The notes: generated by a model from the sequence alone, not told the origin. A DNA stretch of 55,415 bases from an uncultured Ruminococcus sp. (GCA_900315975.1 ONBA01000016.1:1-55415), one strand, 5' to 3'. Counted from the first letter of the stretch, positions 8,056 through 16,115 are shown. Numbers and translations: made by a program.

Positions 8056-9742
8056 AAAGATATTTGTCAGTATACTGTCGATATCGTGTATAGCGGTCGT
8101 TGCGGCTATAGTACTTCTTACACTGCTGAATTATACGGCAACGACTGATTCTGCTGCCGACGACCTCAGGGAAGATTGTATCATGATAGCTTCGGCAGTC
8201 GAAATGAACGGCGGACGATACCTCGACGAGACCGATTTCGGCGACCTCCGCGTAACATGGATAACCCGCGGCGGAAGGGTTATATTCGACTCCGCCAAAG
8301 ACCCCACTTCCCTCGATGACCACTCCGGACGTGAGGAAGTTGCCGAGGCTATAAAGTCCGGCGAAGGCAGGTCCGAGCGCTATTCCGACACACTTATGAC
8401 AACTACGCTCAACCATGCTCACAAGCTTTCCGACGGTTCTGTCATACGAGTTTCGGACGCACAGAAGTCGTTTCCGGCACAGCTTCTGAAAAGTCTTCAG
8501 CCGCTGCTTGCAGTGCTTGCAGTGCTGATACTCTTTTCGATGATATCGGCTACGCTGATTTCACGGCATATCGTTCAGCCTATCAACAACATCGACCTCG
8601 ACCACCCGAAAACAGAAAAAAGCTACAAGGAACTTGCACCGCTGCTGCGTAAACTGCGCAAACAGAACGGTAAAGTCAACAGGCAGATGATAGAACTCCG
8701 GCAGAAGCGTGAGCAGTTCGACATCATCACCGAGAGCATGAGTGAGGGACTTATTATAGCCGACCAGAAGGCAAATATCCTTGCAAGCAATGCGAGTGTT
8801 TACCTGCTTCTCGGTATCAAGCCTACAAAGGAGCAGCATACGGTGTTTTCTCTCTGCCATAATGAGGAGTTCCGCCGCTGTATACAGAATGCAATGGGCG
8901 GAATGCGTGCAGAGTGCCTGCTTTCGACTGAGGGCGGCGAGCGCAAGGTGATAGCGAGTCCGGCGAACAACTGCGGCAGTGTGACCGGCTTTGTCGCATT
9001 CATTCTCGACGTTACCGAGCAGCAGAAGCTTGAGACTATGCGCCGTGAGTTCACCTCAAATGTATCGCATGAACTGAAAACTCCGCTCACGACTATTTAC
9101 GGCATAGCTGATATGCTTGCAAATGATATGGTGAAAACCGAGGACGTTGCACGTTTCGGCGGGGATATCCGCAGTGAGTCCGAGCGGCTTATAAACCTTA
9201 TCAATGACATTGTTTCACTTTCAAAGCTCGACGAAAATACTGCTCCGCGGCAGGACGAGGAAGTTGATATCTATGAGCTTGCAGAGGAAGTTATATCAAG
9301 ACTTGAACTCAATGCAAAGGAAAAAAATGTAACAGCTTCACTCTGCGGTGACCATGTTAAAGTTTCCGGAAGCAGAACTGTTCTCAGTGAGATAATCTAT
9401 AACCTTTGCGACAATGCGATAAAGTATAACGTCAGCGGCGGCAGCTATACCGTGAAGGTGTCGCATATCCCGACAAAGGCACTTATCACGGTTTCCGATA
9501 CAGGAACAGGTATACCCGCCGACCACATCGACCGTATATTCGAGCGCTTCTACCGAGTAGACAAGAGCCGCTCACGCAAGATAAAGGGAACAGGTCTCGG
9601 ACTTTCGATAGTCAAGCACGGTGTAGGCTACCATAATGGAATAGTCCGCGTAAGCAGCGAACCCGGCAAGGGTACCAGATTCATAGTCGAGCTGCCTGTT
9701 GATGGAGCTGCCGCAAAAGGTCATGCAAAAATTTCAGAATAG
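8048..9742 (+). CDS. PhoR-like sensor histidine kinase
   Basis: A 564-residue membrane kinase. TM1 is at about 5-28, an extracytoplasmic sensor region at 29-147, TM2 at about 148-173, then a HAMP-like/linker region and a PAS-like region at 225-330. The HisKA box has His341 in VSHELKTPL, and the ATPase has the N box near Asn456 (LCDNAIKYN), the G1 box DTGTGIP near 484 and GTGLGLS near 514. It should phosphorylate the regulator encoded just upstream. The start is TTG 8048, inside the 8-base overlap, with GGGGGCGGAG before it. PhoR-type architecture suggests phosphate or cell-envelope sensing, but that is only family inference. Confidence 0.92.
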   Translation: MTKKIFVSILSISCIAVVAAIVLLTLLNYTATTDSAADDLREDCIMIASAVEMNGGRYLDETDFGDLRVTWITRGGRVIFDSAKDPTSLDDHSGREEVAEAIKSGEGRSERYSDTLMTTTLNHAHKLSDGSVIRVSDAQKSFPAQLLKSLQPLLAVLAVLILFSMISATLISRHIVQPINNIDLDHPKTEKSYKELAPLLRKLRKQNGKVNRQMIELRQKREQFDIITESMSEGLIIADQKANILASNASVYLLLGIKPTKEQHTVFSLCHNEEFRRCIQNAMGGMRAECLLSTEGGERKVIASPANNCGSVTGFVAFILDVTEQQKLETMRREFTSNVSHELKTPLTTIYGIADMLANDMVKTEDVARFGGDIRSESERLINLINDIVSLSKLDENTAPRQDEEVDIYELAEEVISRLELNAKEKNVTASLCGDHVKVSGSRTVLSEIIYNLCDNAIKYNVSGGSYTVKVSHIPTKALITVSDTGTGIPADHIDRIFERFYRVDKSRSRKIKGTGLGLSIVKHGVGYHNGIVRVSSEPGKGTRFIVELPVDGAAAKGHAKISE

Positions 9743-9745
9743 GTC

Positions 9746-9774
9746 TTGTAAAAAACTGCGGATTGTGATATAAT
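9746..9774 (+). promoter_or_regulatory. Sigma-A-like promoter of the corA leader
   Basis: TTGTAA (9746-9751), 17-base spacer, TATAAT (9769-9774). It starts only 4 bases after the kinase stop and implies a transcript with a 5' leader of about 200 bases before the transporter. Confidence 0.7.
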
Positions 9775-9805
9775 AAATTAGATATTGTTATTTTGGAGGT
9801 GCATT

Positions 9806-9895
9806 ATGAGTTCTGACCCTTATGGGAATGTAAAGTTTATATTCCATGCTGCGAAGAGCCATATCCGCGCTTCCGGAAAATGCGTCCGAGCCTGA
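9806..9895 (+). CDS. Putative 29-residue leader peptide upstream of corA
   Basis: A short frame behind TTTGGAGGT (9793-9801) encodes 29 residues starting MSSDPYGNVKF and ending in a basic, Cys-containing tail. Its ribosome-binding site is better than that of the transporter, and it sits about 25 bases after the expected transcript start. The stop lies 18 bases before a stem that can end in a U-run (9914-9970). This suggests a regulatory leader peptide, comparable in principle to mgtL ahead of mgtA; no homologue is recognised. Confidence 0.5.
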   Translation: MSSDPYGNVKFIFHAAKSHIRASGKCVRA

Positions 9896-9913
9896 TCTCC
9901 GGCTGAGTGACGA

Positions 9914-9970
9914 GTGCGCGTGAATGCCTTTTTGCAGTAAATCTTGCGAAAGGAGATGCGCACTTTTTTG
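9914..9970 (+). promoter_or_regulatory. Terminator-like or SD-masking stem in the corA leader
   Basis: GTGCGCGT (9914-9921) pairs with ATGCGCAC (9956-9963, one G-U), followed by TTTTTTG. Inside the loop CCTTT can pair with AAAGG of the only Shine-Dalgarno-like sequence AAAGGAG (9949-9955). The fold could stop transcription or hide the site. It does not match the M-box consensus I know. Confidence 0.5.
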
Positions 9971-9984
9971 TGTGCTCACATAAT

Positions 9985-10911
9985 ATGATCAATTACTACA
10001 AGACTGAAAACGGCAGGCTCGATCAGATAGACGAAGCTGAAAACGGCTGCTGGGTATCTGTTATCGACCCGACCCCGCAGGAAATAAAACTGCTTATCGA
10101 CGATTTCGGACTTGACAGCGGTTTCGTTAAGTCATCTCTCGATGAGGAGGAGTCGTCACGTATCGAGCGGGAGGACGATCAGACCCTCATCATCATCGAC
10201 ACTCCCGTTTCCTCAACAGATGAGGACGAGACGAAAATGTTCTATACAATGCCTATAGGTATTATCATAACTGAGGATAACGTTTTCACTATCTCGCTCC
10301 ATTCCACACAGATAATCGACGAGGCTGTACGCGGTACTATCCGCAACCTCCGCCCTACGTTCAAGACACGCTTTGTATTGCAGCTTCTGCTAAGGATAGC
10401 GGCACTGTTTCTCTATTACCTGAAACAGATAGATAAGATATCATCTGCGGCAGAACAGCAGCTCCACGATGCAATGAAGAACGAGCTGCTCATGCAGCTG
10501 CTCGCGCTTGAGAAGTCGCTTGTATATTTTTCTACTTCACTGAAAGCCAATGAGGCAACTATCGAGAAGATCTTTCGCGGCAGAGTTATCAAGCTCTATG
10601 ATGAGGATCAGGACCTCCTTGAAGATGTGCTCATCGAGATGAAGCAGGCGATCGAGATGGCGAGTATATATACAGGCATTCTTTCGAGTATGATGGACGG
10701 CTTTTCATCGGTAATTTCCAATAACCTGAACATTGTTATGTGGCGGTTGACTATAGTCACCATTCTGATGGAGATACCCAACATCATATTTGCACTCTAC
10801 GGTATCAATACGGTAGACCTTCCTCTGCCGTTTACATGGTTCCCGATATCACTTGCTGTTTTCCTGACAGCGGTTGCGGGATTTGTTCTGATAAAATGGA
10901 AGAAGAAATAA
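9985..10911 (+). CDS. corA: CorA-family divalent cation transporter
   Basis: A 308-residue CorA-type magnesium (or cobalt/nickel) channel. A long acidic cytoplasmic N-terminal domain with coiled-coil helices (about 130-235) is followed by two membrane helices at about 245-300. The family signature appears as YGINTVDLP at the end of TM1 (YGMN in most members), and the chain ends in the basic tail KWKKK. The likely start is ATG 9985 (MINYYKTENG), though it has no good ribosome-binding site; GTG 9970 in frame, 14 bases after AAAGGAG, is an alternative. The leader ORF and stem upstream suggest control at the RNA level. Confidence 0.88.
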   Translation: MINYYKTENGRLDQIDEAENGCWVSVIDPTPQEIKLLIDDFGLDSGFVKSSLDEEESSRIEREDDQTLIIIDTPVSSTDEDETKMFYTMPIGIIITEDNVFTISLHSTQIIDEAVRGTIRNLRPTFKTRFVLQLLLRIAALFLYYLKQIDKISSAAEQQLHDAMKNELLMQLLALEKSLVYFSTSLKANEATIEKIFRGRVIKLYDEDQDLLEDVLIEMKQAIEMASIYTGILSSMMDGFSSVISNNLNIVMWRLTIVTILMEIPNIIFALYGINTVDLPLPFTWFPISLAVFLTAVAGFVLIKWKKK

Positions 10912-10920
10912 AACAAAAAC

Positions 10921-10958
10921 AGGCGAACATTGGGATAATTCCCTTGTTCGCCTTTTTT
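10921..10958. terminator. Bidirectional terminator
   Basis: Stem AGGCGAACA/TGTTCGCCT extended by GGGA/TCCC, followed by TTTTTTT on the plus strand and a U-rich run on the minus strand. It serves corA and the converging DUF4363 gene. Confidence 0.88.
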
Positions 10959-10966
10959 TAACAGAA

Positions 10967-11344
10967 CTACAGCACGGTCGTCAGTTTTGGAGTTTCACCG
11001 TCTTTGAGCTGTTCGAGCATATTGCGGAGTTCTATCAGCTCGGGGATAAGTTCATCGCTGCCGCTTCGTGCGAAATAGCTTATGCGTGTACATACGCGGT
11101 CGACCTCGGCAAGCTTGTTGTTTTTCACGAGAACTGCCGCACTGTGCCGGAAGCTTTCCCAGTCGGATTCGAGTTTTTCTGCCGCTTCGACTGCTTCTTC
11201 ATTGTGACCGCTGTTCCATAGTTCCTGCACAGTATCAGAGTCGCTTATAAGCGAGCCGCATTGAGTATTCACCCAAACTCCCGAAAATATCGCTCCTGTC
11301 AGGAGAAGCACCAGTATAATGAGACTTGTCTTCACTCGCGTCAT
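10967..11344 (-). CDS. DUF4363 family membrane-anchored protein
   Basis: A 125-residue protein with one N-terminal membrane segment (about 6-27) and an alpha-helical exterior part, as in DUF4363. The family is usually encoded next to DUF421 genes, as here: its ATG overlaps the stop of the DUF421 gene by four bases (ATGA), a clear sign of a two-gene operon. The role is unknown; pairing in spore-forming and related Clostridia has led to proposals of a membrane or spore-envelope complex. Confidence 0.85.
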   Translation of the reverse strand: MTRVKTSLIILVLLLTGAIFSGVWVNTQCGSLISDSDTVQELWNSGHNEEAVEAAEKLESDWESFRHSAAVLVKNNKLAEVDRVCTRISYFARSGSDELIPELIELRNMLEQLKDGETPKLTTVL

Positions 11345-12045
11345 GCTTTACCTCCGTTCACGATGAGCGGTCTGCCGCCGCTTTTGCGGAATATACAGCA
11401 CTTGCCTGAGCTGTCGGCAGTCATGATGAATATCTCGCTCAGTTTCAGGTGATTATGCTTGGCTGTGCGGCTTGCGAAGCAGGGGTCAAAACCGAGTGAA
11501 CGGAGTGCCGCGGAGATAACCCTGCCGTCGGAAACTATCACTTGCGGCGGGTCGGAATCATCTGCATTTATACAAAGTTCCGCGCGGACAGGAGTATCCG
11601 CGGACGGTCGCTTCATCACGGATATACTGCCATTAGTCTCTACTATTGCGAACTGTACCTCTGAAATGTCGAAAACGTCCTTGCTTCTCAGCGCGGTCAT
11701 GATGTCATCGACAGAGAAGCGGAGTTCACGCATTACCTCGCGGTCGATAGAACCATTGCTGATGAGGGTTTTCGGACTTCCGGAAATCAGCTCACGAATC
11801 TTCGGCAGACGCAGTCCGAGCCATGAAACGGTGACCTCGAAGCAGACAAGCATGAGTATCGGTGTAATGCCGACTATCATCGGTATATCGGTATCTTCGA
11901 GAGGGAGAGTTGCAATATTCGAGACGAGTATAGTAATTACCAGCTCCGACGGCTGAAGCTCACCAAGCTGACGCTTTCCCATCAGTCTTACTGAAAAAAT
12001 AACGAGTATATAAAGTATAAGTGCACGTATCAGACTTATCGACAT
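11341..12045 (-). CDS. DUF421 (YetF/YcaP-type) membrane protein
   Basis: A 234-residue protein with three N-terminal membrane helices (about 6-23, 33-52, 57-77), including the family stretch RLMGKRQLGELQPSELV, followed by a cytoplasmic domain with SGSPKTLISNG and VDDIMTALRSKDVFDISEV. These are hallmarks of DUF421 (YetF, YcaP, YrbG). Function unknown. AAGGAGC lies before start 12045, and it is the first gene of a pair with DUF4363. Confidence 0.9.
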   Translation of the reverse strand: MSISLIRALILYILVIFSVRLMGKRQLGELQPSELVITILVSNIATLPLEDTDIPMIVGITPILMLVCFEVTVSWLGLRLPKIRELISGSPKTLISNGSIDREVMRELRFSVDDIMTALRSKDVFDISEVQFAIVETNGSISVMKRPSADTPVRAELCINADDSDPPQVIVSDGRVISAALRSLGFDPCFASRTAKHNHLKLSEIFIMTADSSGKCCIFRKSGGRPLIVNGGKA

Positions 12046-12094
12046 TTTAACAGCTCCTTCTTATATATTATTCCTTGCGGCGTGGAAATTATGC

Positions 12095-12129
12095 GAAAAA
12101 AGCTCCCCGAGGCAAAAGCCTCAGGGAGC
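12095..12129 (-). terminator. Terminator of the small minus-strand gene
   Basis: Stem GCTCCCCGAGGC/GCCTCAGGGAGC with one mismatch and loop AAAA; the A-run 12096-12101 reads as a U-run on the minus strand. It lies 27 bases past the stop at 12157. Confidence 0.82.
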
Positions 12130-12156
12130 AGTGACGATATGTGTTATTAGTATAAA

Positions 12157-12492
12157 TCAGAATTTAGACAATTCAGTTAATTCGTCTTTGGAGTATTCCT
12201 TATAATATTTTGATGTGGGAGAAAGCATTGAATCTGTTGTATCTGGAATAATTTTCATAAGTTTTTGTAAGTTAATCTCAGCAGGCATAGAAAGAATATT
12301 TCCGTCCTCATCTTCAGATTTTATTGCACAGAAAATAAAACATCCATTCTCATAATCAATATCAAAAAAATCTGATACTTCAGTCTTATCAACATCTAAG
12401 TACTCATCTTGATTTGCAATAAAATTTTCATATACATATTCAAATAGTGCCTCTTTACTTATTTTAATGACTCTCACTTTATCTTTATCCAT
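12157..12492 (-). CDS. Small acidic protein of unknown function
   Basis: A 111-residue soluble protein, acidic, with no recognised motif. The start at 12492 (MDKDKVRVIK) is chosen because AGAGGAGAA stands six bases before it; a longer frame upstream has no site. Base composition is more AT-rich than its neighbours, which might hint at later acquisition, but the gene is short. It stands alone with its own terminator. Confidence 0.65.
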   Translation of the reverse strand: MDKDKVRVIKISKEALFEYVYENFIANQDEYLDVDKTEVSDFFDIDYENGCFIFCAIKSEDEDGNILSMPAEINLQKLMKIIPDTTDSMLSPTSKYYKEYSKDELTELSKF

Positions 12493-12638
12493 ACCATTCT
12501 CCTCTAAATTCCGATTTATTTTAGTAACATTATATCCGAAAAAAATGTTTCTGTCAACGGCATGAATAATTATCCTTTTGCCGGACATAATAATAACAGC
12601 TTTTAAAGCTCAATTTATTTTTAAGGAGTGTATCCAAA

Positions 12639-12818
12639 ATGGAAAACAAGCACAAAAATGACTGCATCAAATGCTCAGTATCACAGTGCCAGAACAACAT
12701 GGTGACAGAGAACTACTGCTCACTTGGTTCTATCTCAGTAGGCACTCACGAGGAGAACCCCACCGTTCCCGAGTGTACCGACTGCAACAGCTTTGTGAAG
12801 AGAACAGGCTGTCAGTAA
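12639..12818 (+). CDS. DUF1540 domain protein
   Basis: A 59-residue Cys-rich protein with the DUF1540 pattern: CIKCSVSQCQNN near the start, then CSLGSISVGTH, and CTDCNSF near the end. Six Cys plus one terminal Cys suggest a metal-binding (probably zinc or iron-sulfur) mini-protein. Function is unknown; the family is common in Clostridia and often found in spore-formers. Start ATG 12639 follows AAGGAGTG by nine bases. Confidence 0.88.
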   Translation: MENKHKNDCIKCSVSQCQNNMVTENYCSLGSISVGTHEENPTVPECTDCNSFVKRTGCQ

Positions 12819-12821
12819 AAA

Positions 12822-12849
12822 AGTAGGCGGGCGGATAGTATCCGCCCTA
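12822..12849. repeat. Intergenic palindrome, GGGCGGATA family
   Basis: GGGCGGATA G TATCCGCCC with flanking GTAG/CTAC. Related GC-rich hairpins occur at 19745, 48659, 54226 and elsewhere in this window. There is little U-run, so it may be a dispersed repeat, possibly used as a weak terminator after the DUF1540 gene. Confidence 0.6.
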
Positions 12850-12958
12850 CATACCACAGAAATTATGAATATTTCGTGAACGCAGCGCGCCTGATTGGTC
12901 AACATTACCAAATATTATGAGCCGTTACAGTCAAATCGGGAAAATTTTTTTAATACTA

Positions 12959-12987
12959 TTGCATTATATCAATTTTTCATGTATAAT
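12959..12987 (+). promoter_or_regulatory. Sigma-A-like promoter of the IreB-family gene
   Basis: TTGCAT (12959-12964), 17-base spacer, TATAAT (12982-12987), in a very AT-rich stretch 52 bases before the start codon. Confidence 0.72.
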
Positions 12988-13038
12988 ATATATTAAGGTT
13001 AATAGCTACTATTTTTATCCAGTCAGGAGGCTGATAAT

Positions 13039-13284
13039 ATGTTCGATAAAACAATGACCTTCACCGTTAACGAGGACAAGGAAGCAGAGCTCAGAAAAAA
13101 TCTTACCATTATCTATGATGCTCTCGTTCAGAAAGGTTATAACCCTATAAATCAGATAGTAGGATATATCCTCTCCGAGGACCCGACCTACATAACGACC
13201 TTCAACAACGCAAGAAACCTTATCCGTCATATCGACCGCGATGAGCTTCTTCAGGTGCTTGTAAGGAACTATCTCGAATCATGA
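13039..13284 (+). CDS. IreB family regulatory phosphoprotein (UPF0297)
   Basis: An 81-residue protein matching UPF0297/IreB in length and sequence (MFDKTMTF, ALVQKGYNPINQIVGYILSEDPTYI, RNLIRHIDRDELL). IreB of Enterococcus is a substrate of the Ser/Thr kinase IreK and acts in cell-envelope stress. In many Firmicutes the gene lies next to ruvX and mutS-like genes; here it stands alone. Start ATG 13039 follows CAGGAGGC. Confidence 0.92.
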   Translation: MFDKTMTFTVNEDKEAELRKNLTIIYDALVQKGYNPINQIVGYILSEDPTYITTFNNARNLIRHIDRDELLQVLVRNYLES

Positions 13285-13337
13285 ATAGGTCCCCGCTGAC
13301 TTCGGACAAGGAGCGGCAGGGTTATGAACTTGACGAC

Positions 13338-13373
13338 TGTGGCAGTGTTTATACTTAACACTGCCACATTTTT
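13338..13373 (+). terminator. Rho-independent terminator
   Basis: Perfect 12-bp stem TGTGGCAGTGTT/AACACTGCCACA followed by TTTTTC, 53 bases after the IreB-family gene. Confidence 0.9.
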
Positions 13374-13443
13374 CATGCAGTATTTTTCAGAAGCAGGGAT
13401 ATAATATAACTGCGGGGATATCCCGCTGTAAAGGAAAATGCCT

Positions 13444-14181
13444 ATGAAAAAGATTGCTTCTGCGGCGGCGATGCTTACTGCCGCAGTTATGCCTGCCGTG
13501 TCAGTTTGTGCGGCTGACTGCACTAAGACAGGATACGGGCAGGGTACGGATACGGACTCTTTTAACCGTCCGACCGGCGCTCTGCAATTCAATGACCGTT
13601 TCAGCGACCTTGATGCCTTCGCTATGACGGAAGATGAAAACAGGATAATAATAACCTTCGACCAGGGCTATGAAAACGGCTATACCGCGAAAATCCTCGA
13701 TACGCTAAAGGAAAAGAACGTCAGCGCGATATTCTTCCTTACCGGCGACTATGCAAAAAAAGAACCCGAACTCGTAAAGAGAATGATTGCAGAGGGTCAC
13801 ACCCTCGGCAACCACGGTATGACCCATGCAAGTCTTCCTACGCTTTCGGAAAAGGAAGCAGAGGAGGAGATAATGTCACTGCATAATTACGTGCTGAACA
13901 ACTACGGCTACGAAATGCAGTACTTCCGCTGTCCGTGCGGAGAATATTCGGAGCAGGCACTTGAAACGGTTCAGAAATGCGGCTATAAGACGGTTTTCTG
14001 GAGCTACGCTTACGTGGACTGGAAAACGGATTCTCAGCCTTCACCGGCTGAAAGTCTGCAAAAGCTGACCGATTCGGCGCATGGCGGAGAGATACTTCTC
14101 CTGCACTCGGTATCTGCTACAAATGCGGAGATACTCGGCAGTGCTATAGATTCTTTCAGAGCCAAAGGCTATAAGGTGTGA
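13444..14181 (+). CDS. Polysaccharide deacetylase, PdaA-like
   Basis: A 245-residue exported NodB-type deacetylase. A signal peptide covers about 1-24. Motif 1 reads TFDQGYENGYT near residue 67, the PdaA variant of TFDDG; the metal-binding His pair is in NHGMTH near 125; further motifs are RCPCGEYS and LLLHS near the end. PdaA makes muramic delta-lactam in spore cortex by removing the N-acetyl group from muramic acid. That fits the spoIIID and ger genes nearby, though other peptidoglycan deacetylases look alike. Start ATG 13444 is preferred over 13438 because AAAGGA is then nine bases away. Confidence 0.85.
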   Translation: MKKIASAAAMLTAAVMPAVSVCAADCTKTGYGQGTDTDSFNRPTGALQFNDRFSDLDAFAMTEDENRIIITFDQGYENGYTAKILDTLKEKNVSAIFFLTGDYAKKEPELVKRMIAEGHTLGNHGMTHASLPTLSEKEAEEEIMSLHNYVLNNYGYEMQYFRCPCGEYSEQALETVQKCGYKTVFWSYAYVDWKTDSQPSPAESLQKLTDSAHGGEILLLHSVSATNAEILGSAIDSFRAKGYKV

Positions 14182-14183
14182 TT

Positions 14184-14218
14184 CAGACCCGACGGAACTC
14201 CCGTCGGGTCTGTTCTTT
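14184..14218 (+). terminator. Rho-independent terminator
   Basis: Perfect 12-bp stem CAGACCCGACGG/CCGTCGGGTCTG with loop AACTC, followed by TTCTTTTG, directly behind the deacetylase stop. Confidence 0.88.
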
Positions 14219-14233
14219 TGATACTCCATACGA

Positions 14234-14276
14234 AAACGATAATAATTTATCGTTTGGCGATAAATTATTATCGTTT
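14234..14276. promoter_or_regulatory. Long perfect palindrome, operator-like
   Basis: AAACGATAATAATTTATCG (14234-14252), loop TTTGG, then its exact complement (14258-14276): 19 paired bases. The centre contains TTATCG-N5-CGATAA (14247-14263), which recurs at 14334. It lies about 95 bases upstream of the promoter -35 box of the DUF2975 operon. Confidence 0.65.
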
Positions 14277-14333
14277 GTTTTGCACAATTGAGGTGTGATT
14301 GGGATATGCTGTTTATATGCAAACATACAATAA

Positions 14334-14350
14334 TTATCGTAAAGCGATAA
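14334..14350. promoter_or_regulatory. Second operator-like site TTATCG-N5-CGATAA
   Basis: TTATCG TAAAG CGATAA, the same half-sites and spacing as the core of the palindrome at 14247-14263, centre to centre 87 bases. It ends seven bases before the -35 box. The XRE regulator encoded at the end of the operon is the natural candidate to bind both (inference). Confidence 0.62.
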
Positions 14351-14357
14351 AAAGTAG

Positions 14358-14386
14358 TTGACAAACGTAAATATGCGTGGTATTAT
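14358..14386 (+). promoter_or_regulatory. Sigma-A-like promoter of the DUF2975 operon
   Basis: TTGACA (14358-14363), 17-base spacer, TATTAT (14381-14386); near consensus. Confidence 0.8.
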
Positions 14387-14437
14387 AGTCTCAACGAAGG
14401 GAACAACAGCTCCCACAACGTTAAAGGAGGAATTTAT

Positions 14438-15112
14438 ATGAAAAACGAAACAGTAAAGAAAATCAACACTCTCGGCAAGATAATGCGTATTTTGCTGAAC
14501 ATTACAAAGGCACTGCTTATCGTTGCGACGGTTGCAATCGTGATAATGGGAATCGGATTCGGGATTTTCCTGCCGTCGGATTCGCTCAAATCGAAAGGCT
14601 CAATCATATGGCAGGTAGTAGAGGACGACACCAATATACCGTCGTTTCTCGGTGACGACTTCTTCAACATAGAAGAGGGCGAGGAAAAGGTTGACACCGA
14701 TGCTTTCAAACTCGAATACAAGGCAACTGCTACCCCTTCTGAAGAAAATGAAAAGGTAACGACCTACGATGTAACAGGAAGCTATTCGCAGGACGATATA
14801 GTTCCCGTAAAGATAATGTTTGCAGTTGTGTGTACATTCGCCGCAGTGATATGTGTAACATTCATAATTGCTCTCATATTCGGAAGCAGACTTGCAAAGG
14901 CATTTGAAAAATGCGATTCACCGTTTGAGGCAAAGGTACTCAAGGCTATGAAGGCATTTGCTTTCTCACTTATCCCGTGGGCAATAATCAAGGCAGGTTC
15001 GGGAAGTGCATCAGGAGTTTCTGCTATAATATTTGTACTCGTTGCTATCATGTTCTCATACATTTTCAGCTACGGCGCACAGCTTCAGAAAGAATCTGAC
15101 GAAACCATATAA
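14438..15112 (+). CDS. DUF2975 membrane protein 1
   Basis: A 224-residue membrane protein with about four hydrophobic segments (near 18-48, 125-150, 165-182, 188-212) and an extracellular loop between the first two. It ends ELQKESDETI, almost the same as its neighbour (LQKQSDETI), which shows the two are paralogues. DUF2975 proteins are typically encoded with a small YozG-like XRE regulator, as here. Role unknown; possibly a membrane sensor or defence against membrane-active compounds (speculative). Excellent AAAGGAGG before ATG 14438; first gene of a three-gene operon. Confidence 0.85.
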   Translation: MKNETVKKINTLGKIMRILLNITKALLIVATVAIVIMGIGFGIFLPSDSLKSKGSIIWQVVEDDTNIPSFLGDDFFNIEEGEEKVDTDAFKLEYKATATPSEENEKVTTYDVTGSYSQDDIVPVKIMFAVVCTFAAVICVTFIIALIFGSRLAKAFEKCDSPFEAKVLKAMKAFAFSLIPWAIIKAGSGSASGVSAIIFVLVAIMFSYIFSYGAQLQKESDETI

Positions 15113-15138
15113 CTTGCGTCATAAGGGAGGAAAATATC

Positions 15139-15822
15139 ATGAAAAACTCAAACGTTAAAACTGTAAACGGAATAGGCAAGGCTTGCAGGATAATCTGTAC
15201 TATAGGTATGATGATATGCATAATCGGTTCGGTATTATCCCTCGTCGGAATTGGAATAGTTGCGGCTATCCCGACTGACATCATCAAAATATCAGGCAAC
15301 GCCGGTGCTGATGTTACGCTGACTATTGATGACCCTGATTCAAATTTCTTCTCAGTAACCGGAAATAACCACGGGCTTAATATTACTTTCAATGACAAGG
15401 ATTTTGACATCAGCAATGACAAAATCGACTTCGACGGCATATGGTCAATGGACGTTGAAGAGGTCTCAGAGGACGGCAACACTGCTACCTACAAGCTCAG
15501 CGGTGATTTATCAGAAGTTGACAAGAAAGCTATCAAGTGCAAGGCTGTTATCTCTATCTTAGAGGCATTCTTTTCGGTAACAGCAACAGCTGTCGTACTG
15601 TTTATCGCAAAGAACCTTTTCAACGAATTTGCAGTATGCGAGACTCCGTTCACTGACGCTATCGTAAAGAAAATGAAGGTACTCGGCTGGTCATTTGTAG
15701 GCTATGCGGCATTGATAGGTCTTAACCTCACAGTTGTTGTTGCGGCACTTGCAGTTCTCATGCTTGCGTATGTATTCGCACACGGCGTAGAGCTTCAGAA
15801 GCAGTCTGACGAGACAATATAA
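15139..15822 (+). CDS. DUF2975 membrane protein 2
   Basis: A 227-residue paralogue of the preceding protein with the same order of features: N-terminal MKNSNVKTVNGIGKACRI, first membrane segment at about 18-42, an acidic exterior loop of about 90 residues, then three membrane segments and the shared tail LQKQSDETI. It follows after 26 bases with AAGGGAGG before the ATG, and is followed after 14 bases by the XRE gene, so the three are one operon. Confidence 0.85.
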   Translation: MKNSNVKTVNGIGKACRIICTIGMMICIIGSVLSLVGIGIVAAIPTDIIKISGNAGADVTLTIDDPDSNFFSVTGNNHGLNITFNDKDFDISNDKIDFDGIWSMDVEEVSEDGNTATYKLSGDLSEVDKKAIKCKAVISILEAFFSVTATAVVLFIAKNLFNEFAVCETPFTDAIVKKMKVLGWSFVGYAALIGLNLTVVVAALAVLMLAYVFAHGVELQKQSDETI

Positions 15823-15836
15823 AGGAGGTCTGCACT

Positions 15837-16064
15837 ATGGCAATAATCCTTCGGCTTGACCGTGTAATGGCTGACAGAAAGATGAGTCTGAATGAACTCA
15901 GCGAACACGTCGGCGTAAGCAATGTTAACCTGTCAAAACTAAAGACCGGCAAGGTAAGTGCAATACGTTTCTCAACGCTGAGCGCGATATGCAAGACACT
16001 GAACTGTCAGCCGGGTGATATCCTCGAATACATCGACGATGATGATTCCGGACAGTGCACATAA
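15837..16064 (+). CDS. Small XRE-family (YozG-like) transcriptional regulator
   Basis: A 75-residue Cro/C1-type helix-turn-helix protein: MSLNELSEHVGVSNVNLSKL is the HTH, and FSTLSAICKTLNCQPGDILEY is the typical end of YozG-type regulators. Such proteins accompany DUF2975 genes. It is last in the operon, AAAGGAGG lying before its ATG, and probably controls the operon through the two TTATCG-N5-CGATAA sites (inference). Confidence 0.92.
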   Translation: MAIILRLDRVMADRKMSLNELSEHVGVSNVNLSKLKTGKVSAIRFSTLSAICKTLNCQPGDILEYIDDDDSGQCT

Positions 16065-16072
16065 ATACACTG

Positions 16073-16115
16073 AATCCGCAGGGGAGCATTTCAAAGCTTC
16101 TCTGCGGATTTTTGT
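16073..16115 (+). terminator. Rho-independent terminator of the DUF2975 operon
   Basis: Stem AATCCGCAG/CTGCGGATT with an inner AGC/GCT pair, followed by TTTGTGTT; it begins eight bases after the XRE stop. Confidence 0.78.

Noticed and set aside
9781..9985. M-box (magnesium) riboswitch ahead of corA
   Set aside because: The conserved M-box core sequences are not found; a short ORF occupies much of the leader.
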